Assembly: GCA_002336805.1 (NCBI GenBank)
Contig: DDEZ01000011.1
Span: forward strand, 620,001-684,000
From: Bacteroidetes bacterium UBA1941
GTDB lineage: Bacteria; Bacteroidota; Bacteroidia; Chitinophagales; LD1
Direction of reading: 5' to 3'
Length of the DNA: 64,000 nt
Of the stretch, positions 24,556 through 33,256 are shown one piece after another (the stretch's first letter is position 1; each line of letters begins with the position of its first letter). The notes under the pieces were generated by a model. The model made no database searches and had not been told where the DNA came from. It saw nothing but the letters and a program-made list of their open reading frames with translations. Made by a program: the position numbers and the translations under genes.

Positions 24556-26148
24556 TTACATCCGAAAGACTCCAAACCCTTCTGCTCCTTTGATCTCAGT
24601 CCTGTGTATCACCTGCATGCACAACTTCAGGTAGTTTCGTGTATCGCGCGGGTCTATCACGCCATCGTCCCATAGCTGACCGGAGGCATACCAGGCGTTG
24701 CTTTGTTTCTCCGCTTCCTTTACCATATAGCCTGCCATCTGTTTGCCTTGCTCTTCATCATACTGTATGCCTGACTTCTCGGCTGCTGCACGACCTATAG
24801 TCTGCATCACGCCGGCCAGCTGGTCCGGGCCCATCACAGCGATGCGTGACTGCGGATAGGTGAAAAGGAAGCGTGGATTGTATGCGCGGCCGCACATGGC
24901 ATAATTGCCCGCTCCGTAGCTGGCGCCGGTGATGATGGTGATAGCCGGTACGGTACTGTTGCTTACCGCATTGATCAGCTTAGCGCCATGCTTGATGATC
25001 CCTTCTTCCTCATATTTCCTGCCTACCATAAAGCCGGTGATATTCTGCAGGAAGAGCAGAGGAGTATTGTTCTGATTGCAAAGCTGGATGAATTGTGCTC
25101 CTTTATTGGCCGCCTCGGAGAAAAGGACGCCATTATTGGCCAGTATACCTATCCGGTAGCCATCTATCTGTGCATAGCCTGTGATGAGCGTAGCACCATA
25201 CAGCGGCTTAAACTCCGAAAACTCTGAGCCATCTACTATGCGTGCTATCAGCTCGCGCTGGTCAAAAGGGATACGCACATCTGCAGATACCACTCCGAGT
25301 ATTTCCTCTTTGTCATATAGTGGCTCTCTGGTTTTCTGAGTGTGCGTGGCCTCGGGTTCATTGAGCTGCGCTACTACCTCACGCGCCAGGCGTATAGCGT
25401 CCATCTCATCATCTGCCATGTAGTCAGATACACCGGATACAGTGCTATGCATTTTGGCTCCGCCGAGTGACTCCTCGTCTGTGATCTCATTGGTAGCCAT
25501 GCGCACCAAAGGAGGGCCGGCCAGGAAGACCTTTGCTTCATCTTTCACAAAAATGGCATAGTCAGACATGCCGGGTATATAGGCACCGCCAGCTGTACTA
25601 CTGCCAAAGACGACCGAGATAGTAGGGATACCAGCCTGTGACCTGCGAGTGATCTCGCGAAAGTTTGTACCCCCGTAGTTGAATATCTTGGCCTGATCCG
25701 GCAGGTTGGCTCCGGCAGATTCTACCATATTGATCATGGGCAGCCGGTTGTCCCGGGCTATCTCACCTATGCGGAGGCCCTTCTGCAGCGTGGCGTAGTC
25801 TATCGCACCTCCTTTTATGGTACCGATATTAGAGTTGAGCATGCAGAGGCGCCCGCTCACAAATCCGATACCGGCTACAATAGTGCCGCCGGTACCAAAG
25901 CCATCCATACCCCATCCGGCAAAAGGCAGAAGCTCCATAAACGGAGAATCCTGATCCAGCAGCAGCTCTATACGCTCGCGTGCCAGCAGGCGTCCGGCCT
26001 TCTTGGTGCGCTCCAGGTATTTAGCCTCCCCCTGAAAGAGTGCTTCCTTCTGTTTGCTTTCTAGTTCCTTTATCTTCTCCTGCATTTGTACCAGGTTTCG
26101 CTGGTAGCTATCGGAGTTGCGGTTGATCTTAGATCGGAATACGGACAT
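24556..26148 (-). CDS. Acyl-CoA carboxylase carboxyltransferase subunit (methylcrotonyl-CoA carboxylase beta-like)
   Basis: 530 residues, the usual length of MCC beta subunits. Crotonase-fold carboxyltransferase with the N-terminal half (GTIVAGIGFVSGRLCML, IGTIKGGAIDYATLQKGLRIGEIA, LPMINMVESAGANLPDQ, VVFGSSTAGGAYIPGMSDY, FLAGPPLVRMAT, ESLGGAKMHSTVSGVSDY) and C-terminal half (GILANNGVLFSEAANKGAQFIQLC, ITGFMVGRKYEEEGIIKHGAKLINAV, ITGASYGAGNYAMCGRAYNPRFLF). The G-G and A-G-N oxyanion positions are intact. It transfers CO2 from carboxybiotin to the acyl-CoA. GTG at 26163 adds five residues, but ATG 26148 gives the normal MSVFRSKI start. First gene of the pair with the biotin subunit; no other leucine-degradation gene is in the window. 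Confidence 0.92.
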   Translation of the reverse strand: MSVFRSKINRNSDSYQRNLVQMQEKIKELESKQKEALFQGEAKYLERTKKAGRLLARERIELLLDQDSPFMELLPFAGWGMDGFGTGGTIVAGIGFVSGRLCMLNSNIGTIKGGAIDYATLQKGLRIGEIARDNRLPMINMVESAGANLPDQAKIFNYGGTNFREITRRSQAGIPTISVVFGSSTAGGAYIPGMSDYAIFVKDEAKVFLAGPPLVRMATNEITDEESLGGAKMHSTVSGVSDYMADDEMDAIRLAREVVAQLNEPEATHTQKTREPLYDKEEILGVVSADVRIPFDQRELIARIVDGSEFSEFKPLYGATLITGYAQIDGYRIGILANNGVLFSEAANKGAQFIQLCNQNNTPLLFLQNITGFMVGRKYEEEGIIKHGAKLINAVSNSTVPAITIITGASYGAGNYAMCGRAYNPRFLFTYPQSRIAVMGPDQLAGVMQTIGRAAAEKSGIQYDEEQGKQMAGYMVKEAEKQSNAWYASGQLWDDGVIDPRDTRNYLKLCMQVIHRTEIKGAEGFGVFRM

Positions 26149-26260
26149 GGTCTGGGCGGCCACGGTTTAGGATGACCGTGTGGGAAGTTAAATGCTTTTT
26201 TGAATATGGCAGATAAATTTCAGCGAGTGCAGGATGGTATGAAATGAGGTGCGGGTGTCG

Positions 26261-27169
26261 TCAAAATTTTACCTCCATAATGAGTGTCATATGATCGGAT
26301 AGGTCCTGGTGGTCCAGATCCCAAGGGGTAGTGTAGCGCATGATATGCCGGTATACATCCCTATATGGATGGCCGTTTGCCCTGTAGAGTAGATAGTCAA
26401 TGATGTCCTGCTCGGGATGCAGGAGTACCTTGCAGTAGTTTTCACTCATATCACATACTACATCGTCAGATGTGTAATGCATATCCCCGGATATCGGTCC
26501 GTCTTCGGCCTTCAGTATATCTACCATTGCCGGGTATAGCACAGTGTCTGTCCGGAATGTATTGTAGTCGCCACCCAGTATCTGCGGGACATCCTGCTCC
26601 GTATGGCGCTGCAGCATATCTGCCATCTGGGTAAACTGGTCGATATGTATCCTGGGCACCCCACCTGCCTGCAGATGTGTATTCATGACCTGGATCTTGT
26701 GGCCGTGTATGGTAGTAGCTGCCAGCAGGGCTCCTTTGTGCGCCCAGCAGTCATTGCCAGAGCAGGAACTGAAGCGGATCTGCCCGAGCTTTTTCAGTGG
26801 CGTTTTGCTCAGGATCATAGCACCTCCACTGAAAATAGTACCGGCCTGCTTATTGACCGGGCCGAGCATGTAGGGATAGGTCTTTTTTAGTTTGCGCTTC
26901 AGTATTCTGTAGCAGCGATCATCAAAGACTTCCTGCAGAAGGACGATGTCCGCGCTCTCTGCTATGATGCAGCGCGGCAGGATGCGGGCACGCTCCACAG
27001 GCTTGTGATGGATGTAGTGCAGGATGCGCGGAAGCATTTTGATATTCCATGTCATGATGCGTATGGTGCCTGTATCTCCGGCCTGACAGTGCGCAGTGGC
27101 TGGCAAGAGTACCAGCGCGAGTGCTATAAGCACTAAACGAGCATTCATATAAGGGGTGATCTTTCTCAA
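26261..27169 (-). CDS. Secreted endonuclease/exonuclease/phosphatase-fold enzyme (sphingomyelinase C-like)
   Basis: 302 residues with a signal peptide (NARLVLIALALVLLPATAHCQ). The EEP fold motifs are in order: IMTWNIKMLP, metal-binding Glu in IVLLQEVFDD, SGGAMILSK, KGALLAATTIHGH, NTHLQAGG (catalytic His), GGDYNTFRTD (Asp/Asn), and the final DLSDHMTLIMEV (Asp-His). Spacing and the 'KG-L-A' and 'NTHLQA' blocks fit neutral sphingomyelinases, which cleave sphingomyelin-type lipids to ceramide, rather than DNases. Many Bacteroidota make sphingolipids, so an own-membrane or environmental substrate is plausible. A possible lipobox at HC(Q) is weak. Monocistronic and divergent from the FG-GAP T9SS gene. 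Confidence 0.8.
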   Translation of the reverse strand: MRKITPYMNARLVLIALALVLLPATAHCQAGDTGTIRIMTWNIKMLPRILHYIHHKPVERARILPRCIIAESADIVLLQEVFDDRCYRILKRKLKKTYPYMLGPVNKQAGTIFSGGAMILSKTPLKKLGQIRFSSCSGNDCWAHKGALLAATTIHGHKIQVMNTHLQAGGVPRIHIDQFTQMADMLQRHTEQDVPQILGGDYNTFRTDTVLYPAMVDILKAEDGPISGDMHYTSDDVVCDMSENYCKVLLHPEQDIIDYLLYRANGHPYRDVYRHIMRYTTPWDLDHQDLSDHMTLIMEVKF

Positions 27170-27242
27170 GGTAAACTTCTACACATTTTCCTAATATTGG
27201 AATGCTATTCATCGAATGCAGGTATCTTTATAATTAGTGTCT

Positions 27243-29480
27243 ATGCTGACCCTCAGGATACATATCCTTTTTTTGATGCTGGTCTGCGCTGCGGCAGTGG
27301 ATGCACAGCGCCTGTACCAGATCAGTGGTGTGCCCGTGAGCAGGGGAGGAGCGACACTGGCAAATGGTTGGTGCGGTGGATTTAATAATCCGGTCATATC
27401 TCCCGCTGACCTGAATCAGGATAGCCTGACGGACCTTTTTATCTATGACAAAGCCGGATGGAAGGCCGAGGCATTCCTCAATAGTGGCAGTGCAGGCCAT
27501 CCCTCTTACCGGTATGCGCCGGAGTATGATGTCGTATTCCCGACCGGAATGCAGGACTGGGCGCTCATGCGTGACTATGACAGAGATGGGGTGCCGGATA
27601 TATTTGCCTATACAGGTATCAGCAATATCACCGTGTATCACGGGCGCAGGATAGCAGGTGGCGGACTGGCATTTGACCTGATCGTGCCACGATTGACATA
27701 TACCTACGGAATATCCGGGGTGGATGGCATATTCGTCAATGCAGATAATATGCCTGTGCTGGCTGATGTGGACTATGATGGTGACATGGATATCATGACC
27801 GCTGATATGAGCGGCTCGCGTATCACACTGTACCGCAACAGGTCTGCCGAGCTAGGCTATGGCGCAGACTCACTCATATATGTGAATGCAGACGGCTGCT
27901 GGGGCAATATCTACATGAACAGTGGCTGTGGTGTCAGCTTCTTCTCATGCAAGGCTGGTGATATGCCTGCCGGTAGTCCAGCACAGGCAGGCCAGCGCGA
28001 TGGCGGGGGTACACTTTATGCGTTTGACTACGAGGGTGATCATGATATGGATATCCTGCTGGCTGATATGACCTGCAGTACCATTAAGTTTTTTCGCAAT
28101 GATGGTGACTCTGTAAATCCGGTGGTAGGCTATACCGATACCCTCTACCCGAGCTATGACCACTCAGTCAAAATGCCGATATATCCGGCCACATACGGAG
28201 CTGATGCGGATAACGATGGCTATGCTGATATGCTGGTCGCACCCTTCATGAGTAATAATCTGTACCTGATCAAATCTGAGGATGTGAAGTGCCTGCAGTA
28301 CTATCACAATGATGGACCGGTAGCACCGCTCAACAGATTCCAATATCAGGGTGATAGCCTGCTCACGTCTACTACGGCTGATATAGGGACGGAATCTCAC
28401 GCCTCGTTTTTTGACTACAACGGAGATGGCCTGACGGACATCGTGCTGGGCAAATACGGACGCTATCATGGCTGGCCACAGCTGGCGCTGTATGTCAATG
28501 TGGGTACAATAGACAGCCCGTCATACAATGAAGTGACTCAGGACTGGAGCGCACTCAGCGTGTATGTACTATCTGGTGCTTACCCTGCTTTTGGCGATAT
28601 GGATGGAGACGGACATGCGGATATGGTGATAGGCACGCAGACCGGGGAGCTGGATTATTTTCGTAATGCCGGTACTGACACGGCTTCGTTTCCGTCTATG
28701 ACACAGCCATCATGGTTTGGTATCAATGCGGGTACGGGCGCTGCCCCCTATATATTTGACCTGAATGGAGATAGCCTGAATGATATACTGGTAGGCGGTA
28801 CCAGTGGCAAGGTCAGGTATTATTGGAATTTCGGTACGCGCAGTAGCCCCCAATTTTCGCCAGACTCTGTCAATACATCACTGGGGAATATCTATATCCA
28901 TAGTGTGCCTATACAGACTCTGGAATACAGTAGCCCTTTCGCTGATGTGGAGCAGGGCAATACGTACCTGTATAGCGGATCGAGGCAGGGCGCTGTAGCC
29001 AAATACCGCGTGGATCAGGACAGCCTGAGGCATGGCGCTTTTGCTCTGGTGAAGGGCGATGTGATAGGTATATCCGGTGGCCAGCATAGTACCGTAGCCA
29101 TAGCCGATATCAATCATGACGGGTATAATGACTACCTGCTCGGCAATGCGCGCGGCGGGATGATGCTCTTCTCAGATGTGTACTGGGGCGATGGCACTAC
29201 GCTGCCTACTGCTATCAAAGAGGTAAGTACTGACGGTGACGAGATACTGGCCTATCCCGTACCGGCATCCACTGAGCTGCGTGTGAAAGCTACATCTACA
29301 GACCACTATGTGACCAGCGCAGATCTGTATGACATGGAGGGTAGAAATGTGGCCACTGCCGTGACAAATGGCGGTGATACGATCATAGACCTCGGCGGAT
29401 TATCTGCCGGTATATATGTGCTGATTGCTACAGACAGCAGAGGGTATATCTATAGAACGCGCATAGACGTGGTGAAGTGA
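27243..29480 (+). CDS. T9SS-secreted FG-GAP/VCBS repeat protein
   Basis: 745 residues. Signal peptide (MLTLRIHILFLMLVCAAAVDAQ), then at least nine calcium-loop repeats of the FG-GAP/VCBS type: DLNQDSLTDLFIYD, DYDRDGVPDIFAY, DVDYDGDMDIMTAD, DYEGDHDMDILLAD, DADNDGYADMLVAP, FDYNGDGLTDIVLG, DMDGDGHADMVIG, DLNGDSLNDILVGG and DINHDGYNDYLLGN. These build a beta-propeller or rod. The C-terminal T9SS sorting domain reads ILAYPVPASTELRVKA ... LGGLSAGIYVLIA. Probably a surface adhesin or glycan-binding protein; ligand unknown. A GTG two codons upstream (27237) is possible, but ATG 27243 gives the better signal peptide. A weak -7 (TATCTTTA, 27223-27230) precedes it. Confidence 0.88.
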   Translation: MLTLRIHILFLMLVCAAAVDAQRLYQISGVPVSRGGATLANGWCGGFNNPVISPADLNQDSLTDLFIYDKAGWKAEAFLNSGSAGHPSYRYAPEYDVVFPTGMQDWALMRDYDRDGVPDIFAYTGISNITVYHGRRIAGGGLAFDLIVPRLTYTYGISGVDGIFVNADNMPVLADVDYDGDMDIMTADMSGSRITLYRNRSAELGYGADSLIYVNADGCWGNIYMNSGCGVSFFSCKAGDMPAGSPAQAGQRDGGGTLYAFDYEGDHDMDILLADMTCSTIKFFRNDGDSVNPVVGYTDTLYPSYDHSVKMPIYPATYGADADNDGYADMLVAPFMSNNLYLIKSEDVKCLQYYHNDGPVAPLNRFQYQGDSLLTSTTADIGTESHASFFDYNGDGLTDIVLGKYGRYHGWPQLALYVNVGTIDSPSYNEVTQDWSALSVYVLSGAYPAFGDMDGDGHADMVIGTQTGELDYFRNAGTDTASFPSMTQPSWFGINAGTGAAPYIFDLNGDSLNDILVGGTSGKVRYYWNFGTRSSPQFSPDSVNTSLGNIYIHSVPIQTLEYSSPFADVEQGNTYLYSGSRQGAVAKYRVDQDSLRHGAFALVKGDVIGISGGQHSTVAIADINHDGYNDYLLGNARGGMMLFSDVYWGDGTTLPTAIKEVSTDGDEILAYPVPASTELRVKATSTDHYVTSADLYDMEGRNVATAVTNGGDTIIDLGGLSAGIYVLIATDSRGYIYRTRIDVVK

Positions 29481-29933
29481 TCAGATGTCTAATAGCCTCC
29501 GGTGATAATTGACCTGGCCGAGGTGGTAGGCCAGATGGCCATAGAGGTGTATCAGAAAGTGCCCCGTGGTCTCCTGCTTGTCATGCTTCATGATGGGGAA
29601 TGTCTGCTCTAGAGCAGCATTATCCAGTTTGCTGAAGGTGGCTTGCATCATGGCGATCGTTTTATCCAGCTCACTGAGCAGGTCGGCTCTGGGCGTATCT
29701 TTGGTAGAAAACTCCAGGTCCCGCTCTCGCACATATCCTGTGCCACCCATCGTAGCACCAAAGAAATGATTGAGATTGCCTATCAGGTGCAGTGTCAGAT
29801 TGCCGGCAGAGTTGCTGATATGAGCGCTGGTCCTCCAGATGTTAGCTTCACTCTGATAGGCCGCTATTTCTTCTTTGAGTTTATTCAGATCCCGGATGTA
29901 AAATTCAAGGAACTGTGCGCTATAGTCGATCAT
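29481..29933 (-). CDS. DinB family protein (DUF1572-type)
   Basis: 150 residues, four-helix bundle of the DinB/YfiT superfamily. The putative metal triad is visible: His in LTLHLIGNLNHFFG (about residue 50), and two His in GHLAYHLGQVNYHRRLL near the C-terminus. Such proteins are often nickel- or zinc-binding and some act as bacillithiol or mycothiol S-transferases. The substrate here cannot be told. It starts 44 nt after the TM/barrel gene on the same strand and may belong to the sigma-factor operon. The stop codon meets that of the convergent FG-GAP gene without spacing. Confidence 0.85.
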   Translation of the reverse strand: MIDYSAQFLEFYIRDLNKLKEEIAAYQSEANIWRTSAHISNSAGNLTLHLIGNLNHFFGATMGGTGYVRERDLEFSTKDTPRADLLSELDKTIAMMQATFSKLDNAALEQTFPIMKHDKQETTGHFLIHLYGHLAYHLGQVNYHRRLLDI

Positions 29934-29977
29934 GTCTTACTGTTTTGCCACCACAAGATAGCTAGTTTGCAGACTAA

Positions 29978-31306
29978 TCAGAAAGTGTATTTGACACCGG
30001 CATTCATACCAAAATCATACACGCGGCTATTCTGTACCTTTATTTTGCCTATGCTCATGCGCATAGCGGGCTCTGCAGAGATACTGATGCGATGTGGCAA
30101 AAGTATATCAACGCCTACTGTATAGAGCATAGAGCCATAGTAGCGTTTGCCATTGCCCAGTGAGTAGTATTCCATCAGGGCACCGTTAGTCACTTGATTG
30201 CCCGCTGTATACTGTGCATCTGCAATGGCTGAGGGCTGGAAATTATTCGTGCCCGGAAAGTCAGCTGTGGCGATAGGGATCATAGAAGATGGCGGTACCT
30301 TCGGCGTCAGCTGGTAGGAGAAGGTCTCATTTACTTTGATATGATTGATATAAGACACTCCTGCACTGAGGCGCACACGCCGGGAGGTGTATGGATATAC
30401 TTTGATCCCGATAGGGATACTAAGCTCTTTTATCTTTGACTGGTAGCTACGCAGGTCGTTATAGTTATTATCCGGATAGACAGGGTTGTTTATTTTGAAA
30501 TGCACCTCTGAATAAAGGATGCTGTTAGTGATAGCAAAATATTTGCCTATATGCAGCTGCTGAGAAATGCCCATAGACCATGTAGGCTGGTCACAAAACG
30601 TCTTCCTGGCATAAGAAGCATAAAACCCCGTCTCGGCACCGAGGGTATAAGAGATCATGACTTTTCTTTTGTGATAGGCAGGTATAGCGGGTGTAGACTC
30701 CCCACTATTGTCCAATGCTTTTTCGAGTGATGAATGATCGAGATCGATACTGCTACCTGCCGGCAGGTCTGCGGCAAAGAGCTGTCCTGATGTTTGTTTG
30801 CTCTCGCTAATGCTGTGCTCGGTATCAGCAAGAGTGTTTACTGATTTGGTCTGTGTAGCATGTGCGCGCCTTCTGGCAGAAGTACCTGGCGTAAAAGGGA
30901 CAAACCCTGTAGCCTCTGAAGGCAGAGAGGTAGTCGCGGTATGATCGGCTGAGCTCGCTGTTTGTTTAGCCGCAGTCAGAGGTTGCTGAGCGGTAGTACC
31001 GCCGATAGCCATATGGCCTGCTGCGCCCGGGCTAGTGGTTTGGTGTTTGCTAGCTGCGGCCACTGCCGCTGAAGACGCAACATTGAACCGAGGTGCAACA
31101 TGGAAATTATAATGGTACACTCCTGCACTCACCAGTAGCGCTACAGCTACCGCACCCGATGAGAGCCACCACCAGAGCAGGCCGCGCTTTTTCTTGCGCT
31201 CCATGAGCTGCTCCATCGCTGCCCATGCGCCAGGGTCATACGCGTACTCTGCTGACAGCAGCTTTTCGCGCAGGGCCTTATCGTTGGGATTCTCTGCCAT
31301 ATTCAT
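29978..31306 (-). CDS. Putative anti-sigma-like transmembrane protein with C-terminal outer-membrane-type barrel
   Basis: 442 residues in three parts. An N-terminal ~40-residue cytosolic segment (NPNDKALREKLLSAEYAYDPGAWAAMEQLMERKKKR) resembles the short domain of Bacteroidota anti-sigma partners. One transmembrane helix follows (WWWLSSGAVAVALLVSAGVYHY), then an Ala/Thr/Ser-rich periplasmic linker of ~150 residues. The last ~210 residues have alternating amphipathic strands and a terminal Phe, like a PorT/OmpX-type barrel (SYTLGAETGFYASYARK ... YDFGMNAGVKYTF). Its start overlaps the end of the ECF sigma gene by 29 nt. One chain with both an inner-membrane helix and a barrel-like domain would have to span the periplasm, or the barrel may fold differently. 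ATG 31300 is an alternative start. Confidence 0.7.
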   Translation of the reverse strand: MNMAENPNDKALREKLLSAEYAYDPGAWAAMEQLMERKKKRGLLWWWLSSGAVAVALLVSAGVYHYNFHVAPRFNVASSAAVAAASKHQTTSPGAAGHMAIGGTTAQQPLTAAKQTASSADHTATTSLPSEATGFVPFTPGTSARRRAHATQTKSVNTLADTEHSISESKQTSGQLFAADLPAGSSIDLDHSSLEKALDNSGESTPAIPAYHKRKVMISYTLGAETGFYASYARKTFCDQPTWSMGISQQLHIGKYFAITNSILYSEVHFKINNPVYPDNNYNDLRSYQSKIKELSIPIGIKVYPYTSRRVRLSAGVSYINHIKVNETFSYQLTPKVPPSSMIPIATADFPGTNNFQPSAIADAQYTAGNQVTNGALMEYYSLGNGKRYYGSMLYTVGVDILLPHRISISAEPAMRMSIGKIKVQNSRVYDFGMNAGVKYTF

Positions 31307-31862
31307 CTGTTTTGACTGTTCTGTTTTGTTCTATCATCTTTCTGAGTTTCACCTTGGCCTTGGCCAGGTTTGACTTTGATGTTCCTTCATTTATCTCCAG
31401 CAGCTTGGCTATCTCCGGATGGGTATAGCCTTCCACCACGTAGAGGTTAAATACTGCTCTGTATGCGGGTGTGAGGCTATTGACCATAGCCATGATCTCA
31501 TCTACTGTCAGGTCTGATACGACGTCCGCTGTATCCTCCATGTAGATGGTCTGCTCTATATCGGTATGGCGGTGGCGTATCTCTGCGCGGAGGTGGTCTA
31601 TAGCCGTATTGATCATGATACGGTGTATCCAGGCTTCTATTCCGGAGTTATCCTGCTTCCTGTAGTCTTTGATGCCTGTGAAGACCTTCAGGAAACCTTT
31701 GTTGAGTATCTCGGTAGCCTGGTCGCGATCAGCAGCATAGCGCATACAGGTGCCCATCATACGCGGGTAGAGACGCTCATAGAGCAGCTTCTGCGCTGTT
31801 CGCTCATCGCGCTTGCACCCCTCTATGATCTCATCCAGCATTTTGTGATAGGACACCTGCAT
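31278..31862 (-). CDS. RNA polymerase ECF sigma-70 factor
   Basis: 194 residues. Region 2 is seen as AQKLLYERLYPRMMGTCMRYAADRDQATEILNKGFLKVF (-10 melting and core binding) with the IHRIMINTAIDHLR helix. Region 4 is VNSLTPAYRAVFNLYVVEGYTHPEIAKLLEINEGTSKSNLAKAKVKLR, a helix-turn-helix for -35 recognition. It directs transcription of an envelope or stress regulon when released by a partner. The partner is probably the overlapping downstream TM protein. A TAACTTAG sequence (minus strand of 31868-31875) could be a -7 box. The LVIVD lipoprotein gene ends 32 nt upstream on the same strand. Confidence 0.92.
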   Translation of the reverse strand: MQVSYHKMLDEIIEGCKRDERTAQKLLYERLYPRMMGTCMRYAADRDQATEILNKGFLKVFTGIKDYRKQDNSGIEAWIHRIMINTAIDHLRAEIRHRHTDIEQTIYMEDTADVVSDLTVDEIMAMVNSLTPAYRAVFNLYVVEGYTHPEIAKLLEINEGTSKSNLAKAKVKLRKMIEQNRTVKTDEYGRESQR

Positions 31863-31894
31863 CGCTACTAAGTTACTAAATCGGTCTTTGTCGG

Positions 31895-33154
31895 TTATTT
31901 TACTACTGCTATATGGCTTAGCTGAGTCACATGTTGCGGGTCGCTGTAATCATATTCATAAAGGCCATCGGAGCCGATCATGAGCAGTGTTTTATTCCAG
32001 GCTATCACATCCTGAGACTGTATATTGCTGAAAGCACCCAGCTGGTGGCTGCCGATATTATTGACATCAGCAGCGTCAAATACTTTCAAACCTTCATCAC
32101 CATCGCAGATAAACAAGGTCGCACCATCTATACTCAGTCCACGTGGGCTATGCATGGTGTAGGTAGAGACTATGGTAGGAGCAGTACTATTGGTCACATC
32201 TACTACCTCTAGCTCGTTTACTGAGTTATTGCAGGTAGAGCCGGAGTGGAGCGTCACATAGGCATAGTGGCCCTGTACGACTACCGGATCACAAGACAAG
32301 GCATGAGCAAAAGTGCCGTCATGCTGAGGGGCGAAAGGGTTATTGAGATTGAATATCTGCATGCCTGTGGAGGTGCCGATATACAGGTGCTTGTCATAGG
32401 CGAAGATGGTCTCGATATTCCAGCCGATAGATGAGCTGCCTGATGCAGCCGGTGCAGCGGCATTGCTCACATTGAATACGCGGAGAGACGATTGATCTAC
32501 GATGTACAGCGCATCCCTGTCTATAGCAAAGCGGCTCGTAGATCCCGAAATATTAGGAGAGGAGGGAGTAAATGCTGTGGGAGTGGACACTCCCGGGCTA
32601 GTATTGGTCAGTGTCTGTACGTCCCCCTCCATCCAGTACACCGGTCCGCTGGCAGAGCAACTAACCTTCTCTGTGACACGGGCTGAATCATATCCTATCA
32701 GTACACCGCTGCTTCCATTGCTATAGCTGACGTAGAGAGGGGGTAGGGCATCATAGTTTGTATTGACCACAGTGGCAGCAGCCGGGTTTGATATATTCAG
32801 AGAGACCAGGGCTGTATAGCAGTCAGCATAGAGGATATTGTCCTTTACCGCGATATCTATATTGCCGGGTATATTGATAAAGGCGACATTCTGCGGAGCA
32901 GAGGGATTTGAGTTGTCTATCACGTGTATGCCCTGCATGTATTCATTCACGAGGATATAGTGCCCGGTCAGAAATATTTTACCTGTTTTCCTTAGTGGCG
33001 TGCCGGTAGTCGTCTTTATATCCTTTACGATGTCCGATATCTCACGATAGACAGGAGTATACTTCCAATATGTGCGGGTCTGCTCGCATTGGTCCTTTTT
33101 GCAGGAGGCCAGGAGACCCGTCAGGACCAGTAGTGGTAGGATCAGTTTTCTCAT
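31895..33154 (-). CDS. LVIVD-repeat surface lipoprotein
   Basis: 419 residues. Lipoprotein signal MRKLILPLLVLTGLLASC with Cys18 followed by KKDQ. The remainder is made of beta-propeller-like LVIVD repeats such as GIHVIDNSNPSAPQNVAFINIPG, LVSLNISNPAAATVV, LRVFNVSNAAAPAASG, MQIFNLNNPFAPQHDG, LEVVDVTNSTAPTIVSTY and LKVFDAADVNNIG, each with the N(x)NPxAP turn. The family is widespread on Bacteroidota surfaces without a known reaction. It precedes the ECF sigma gene by 32 nt on the same strand and may share the transcript. The KKD after the lipidated Cys fits a lipoprotein, but surface export signals cannot be proven here. Confidence 0.88.
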   Translation of the reverse strand: MRKLILPLLVLTGLLASCKKDQCEQTRTYWKYTPVYREISDIVKDIKTTTGTPLRKTGKIFLTGHYILVNEYMQGIHVIDNSNPSAPQNVAFINIPGNIDIAVKDNILYADCYTALVSLNISNPAAATVVNTNYDALPPLYVSYSNGSSGVLIGYDSARVTEKVSCSASGPVYWMEGDVQTLTNTSPGVSTPTAFTPSSPNISGSTSRFAIDRDALYIVDQSSLRVFNVSNAAAPAASGSSSIGWNIETIFAYDKHLYIGTSTGMQIFNLNNPFAPQHDGTFAHALSCDPVVVQGHYAYVTLHSGSTCNNSVNELEVVDVTNSTAPTIVSTYTMHSPRGLSIDGATLFICDGDEGLKVFDAADVNNIGSHQLGAFSNIQSQDVIAWNKTLLMIGSDGLYEYDYSDPQHVTQLSHIAVVK

Positions 33155-33184
33155 ATAGTGTGTTTTGGGGTTTTATGGAATACT

Positions 33185-33238
33185 TCAGGCAACGGTTGTC
33201 AGAGAGGAAACGTTACCCATATGAAAACCGTTGCCTGA
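33185..33238. repeat. 13-bp perfect inverted repeat in a divergent intergenic region
   Basis: TCAGGCAACGGTT (33185-33197) and AACCGTTGCCTGA (33226-33238) are exact reverse complements separated by 28 nt. The right arm ends 18 nt before the ATG at 33257. It may form a leader hairpin or be a protein-binding site; there is no T-tract, so it is not a normal terminator. Confidence 0.75.
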
Positions 33239-33256
33239 CCTCAAAAAATATCTGTT

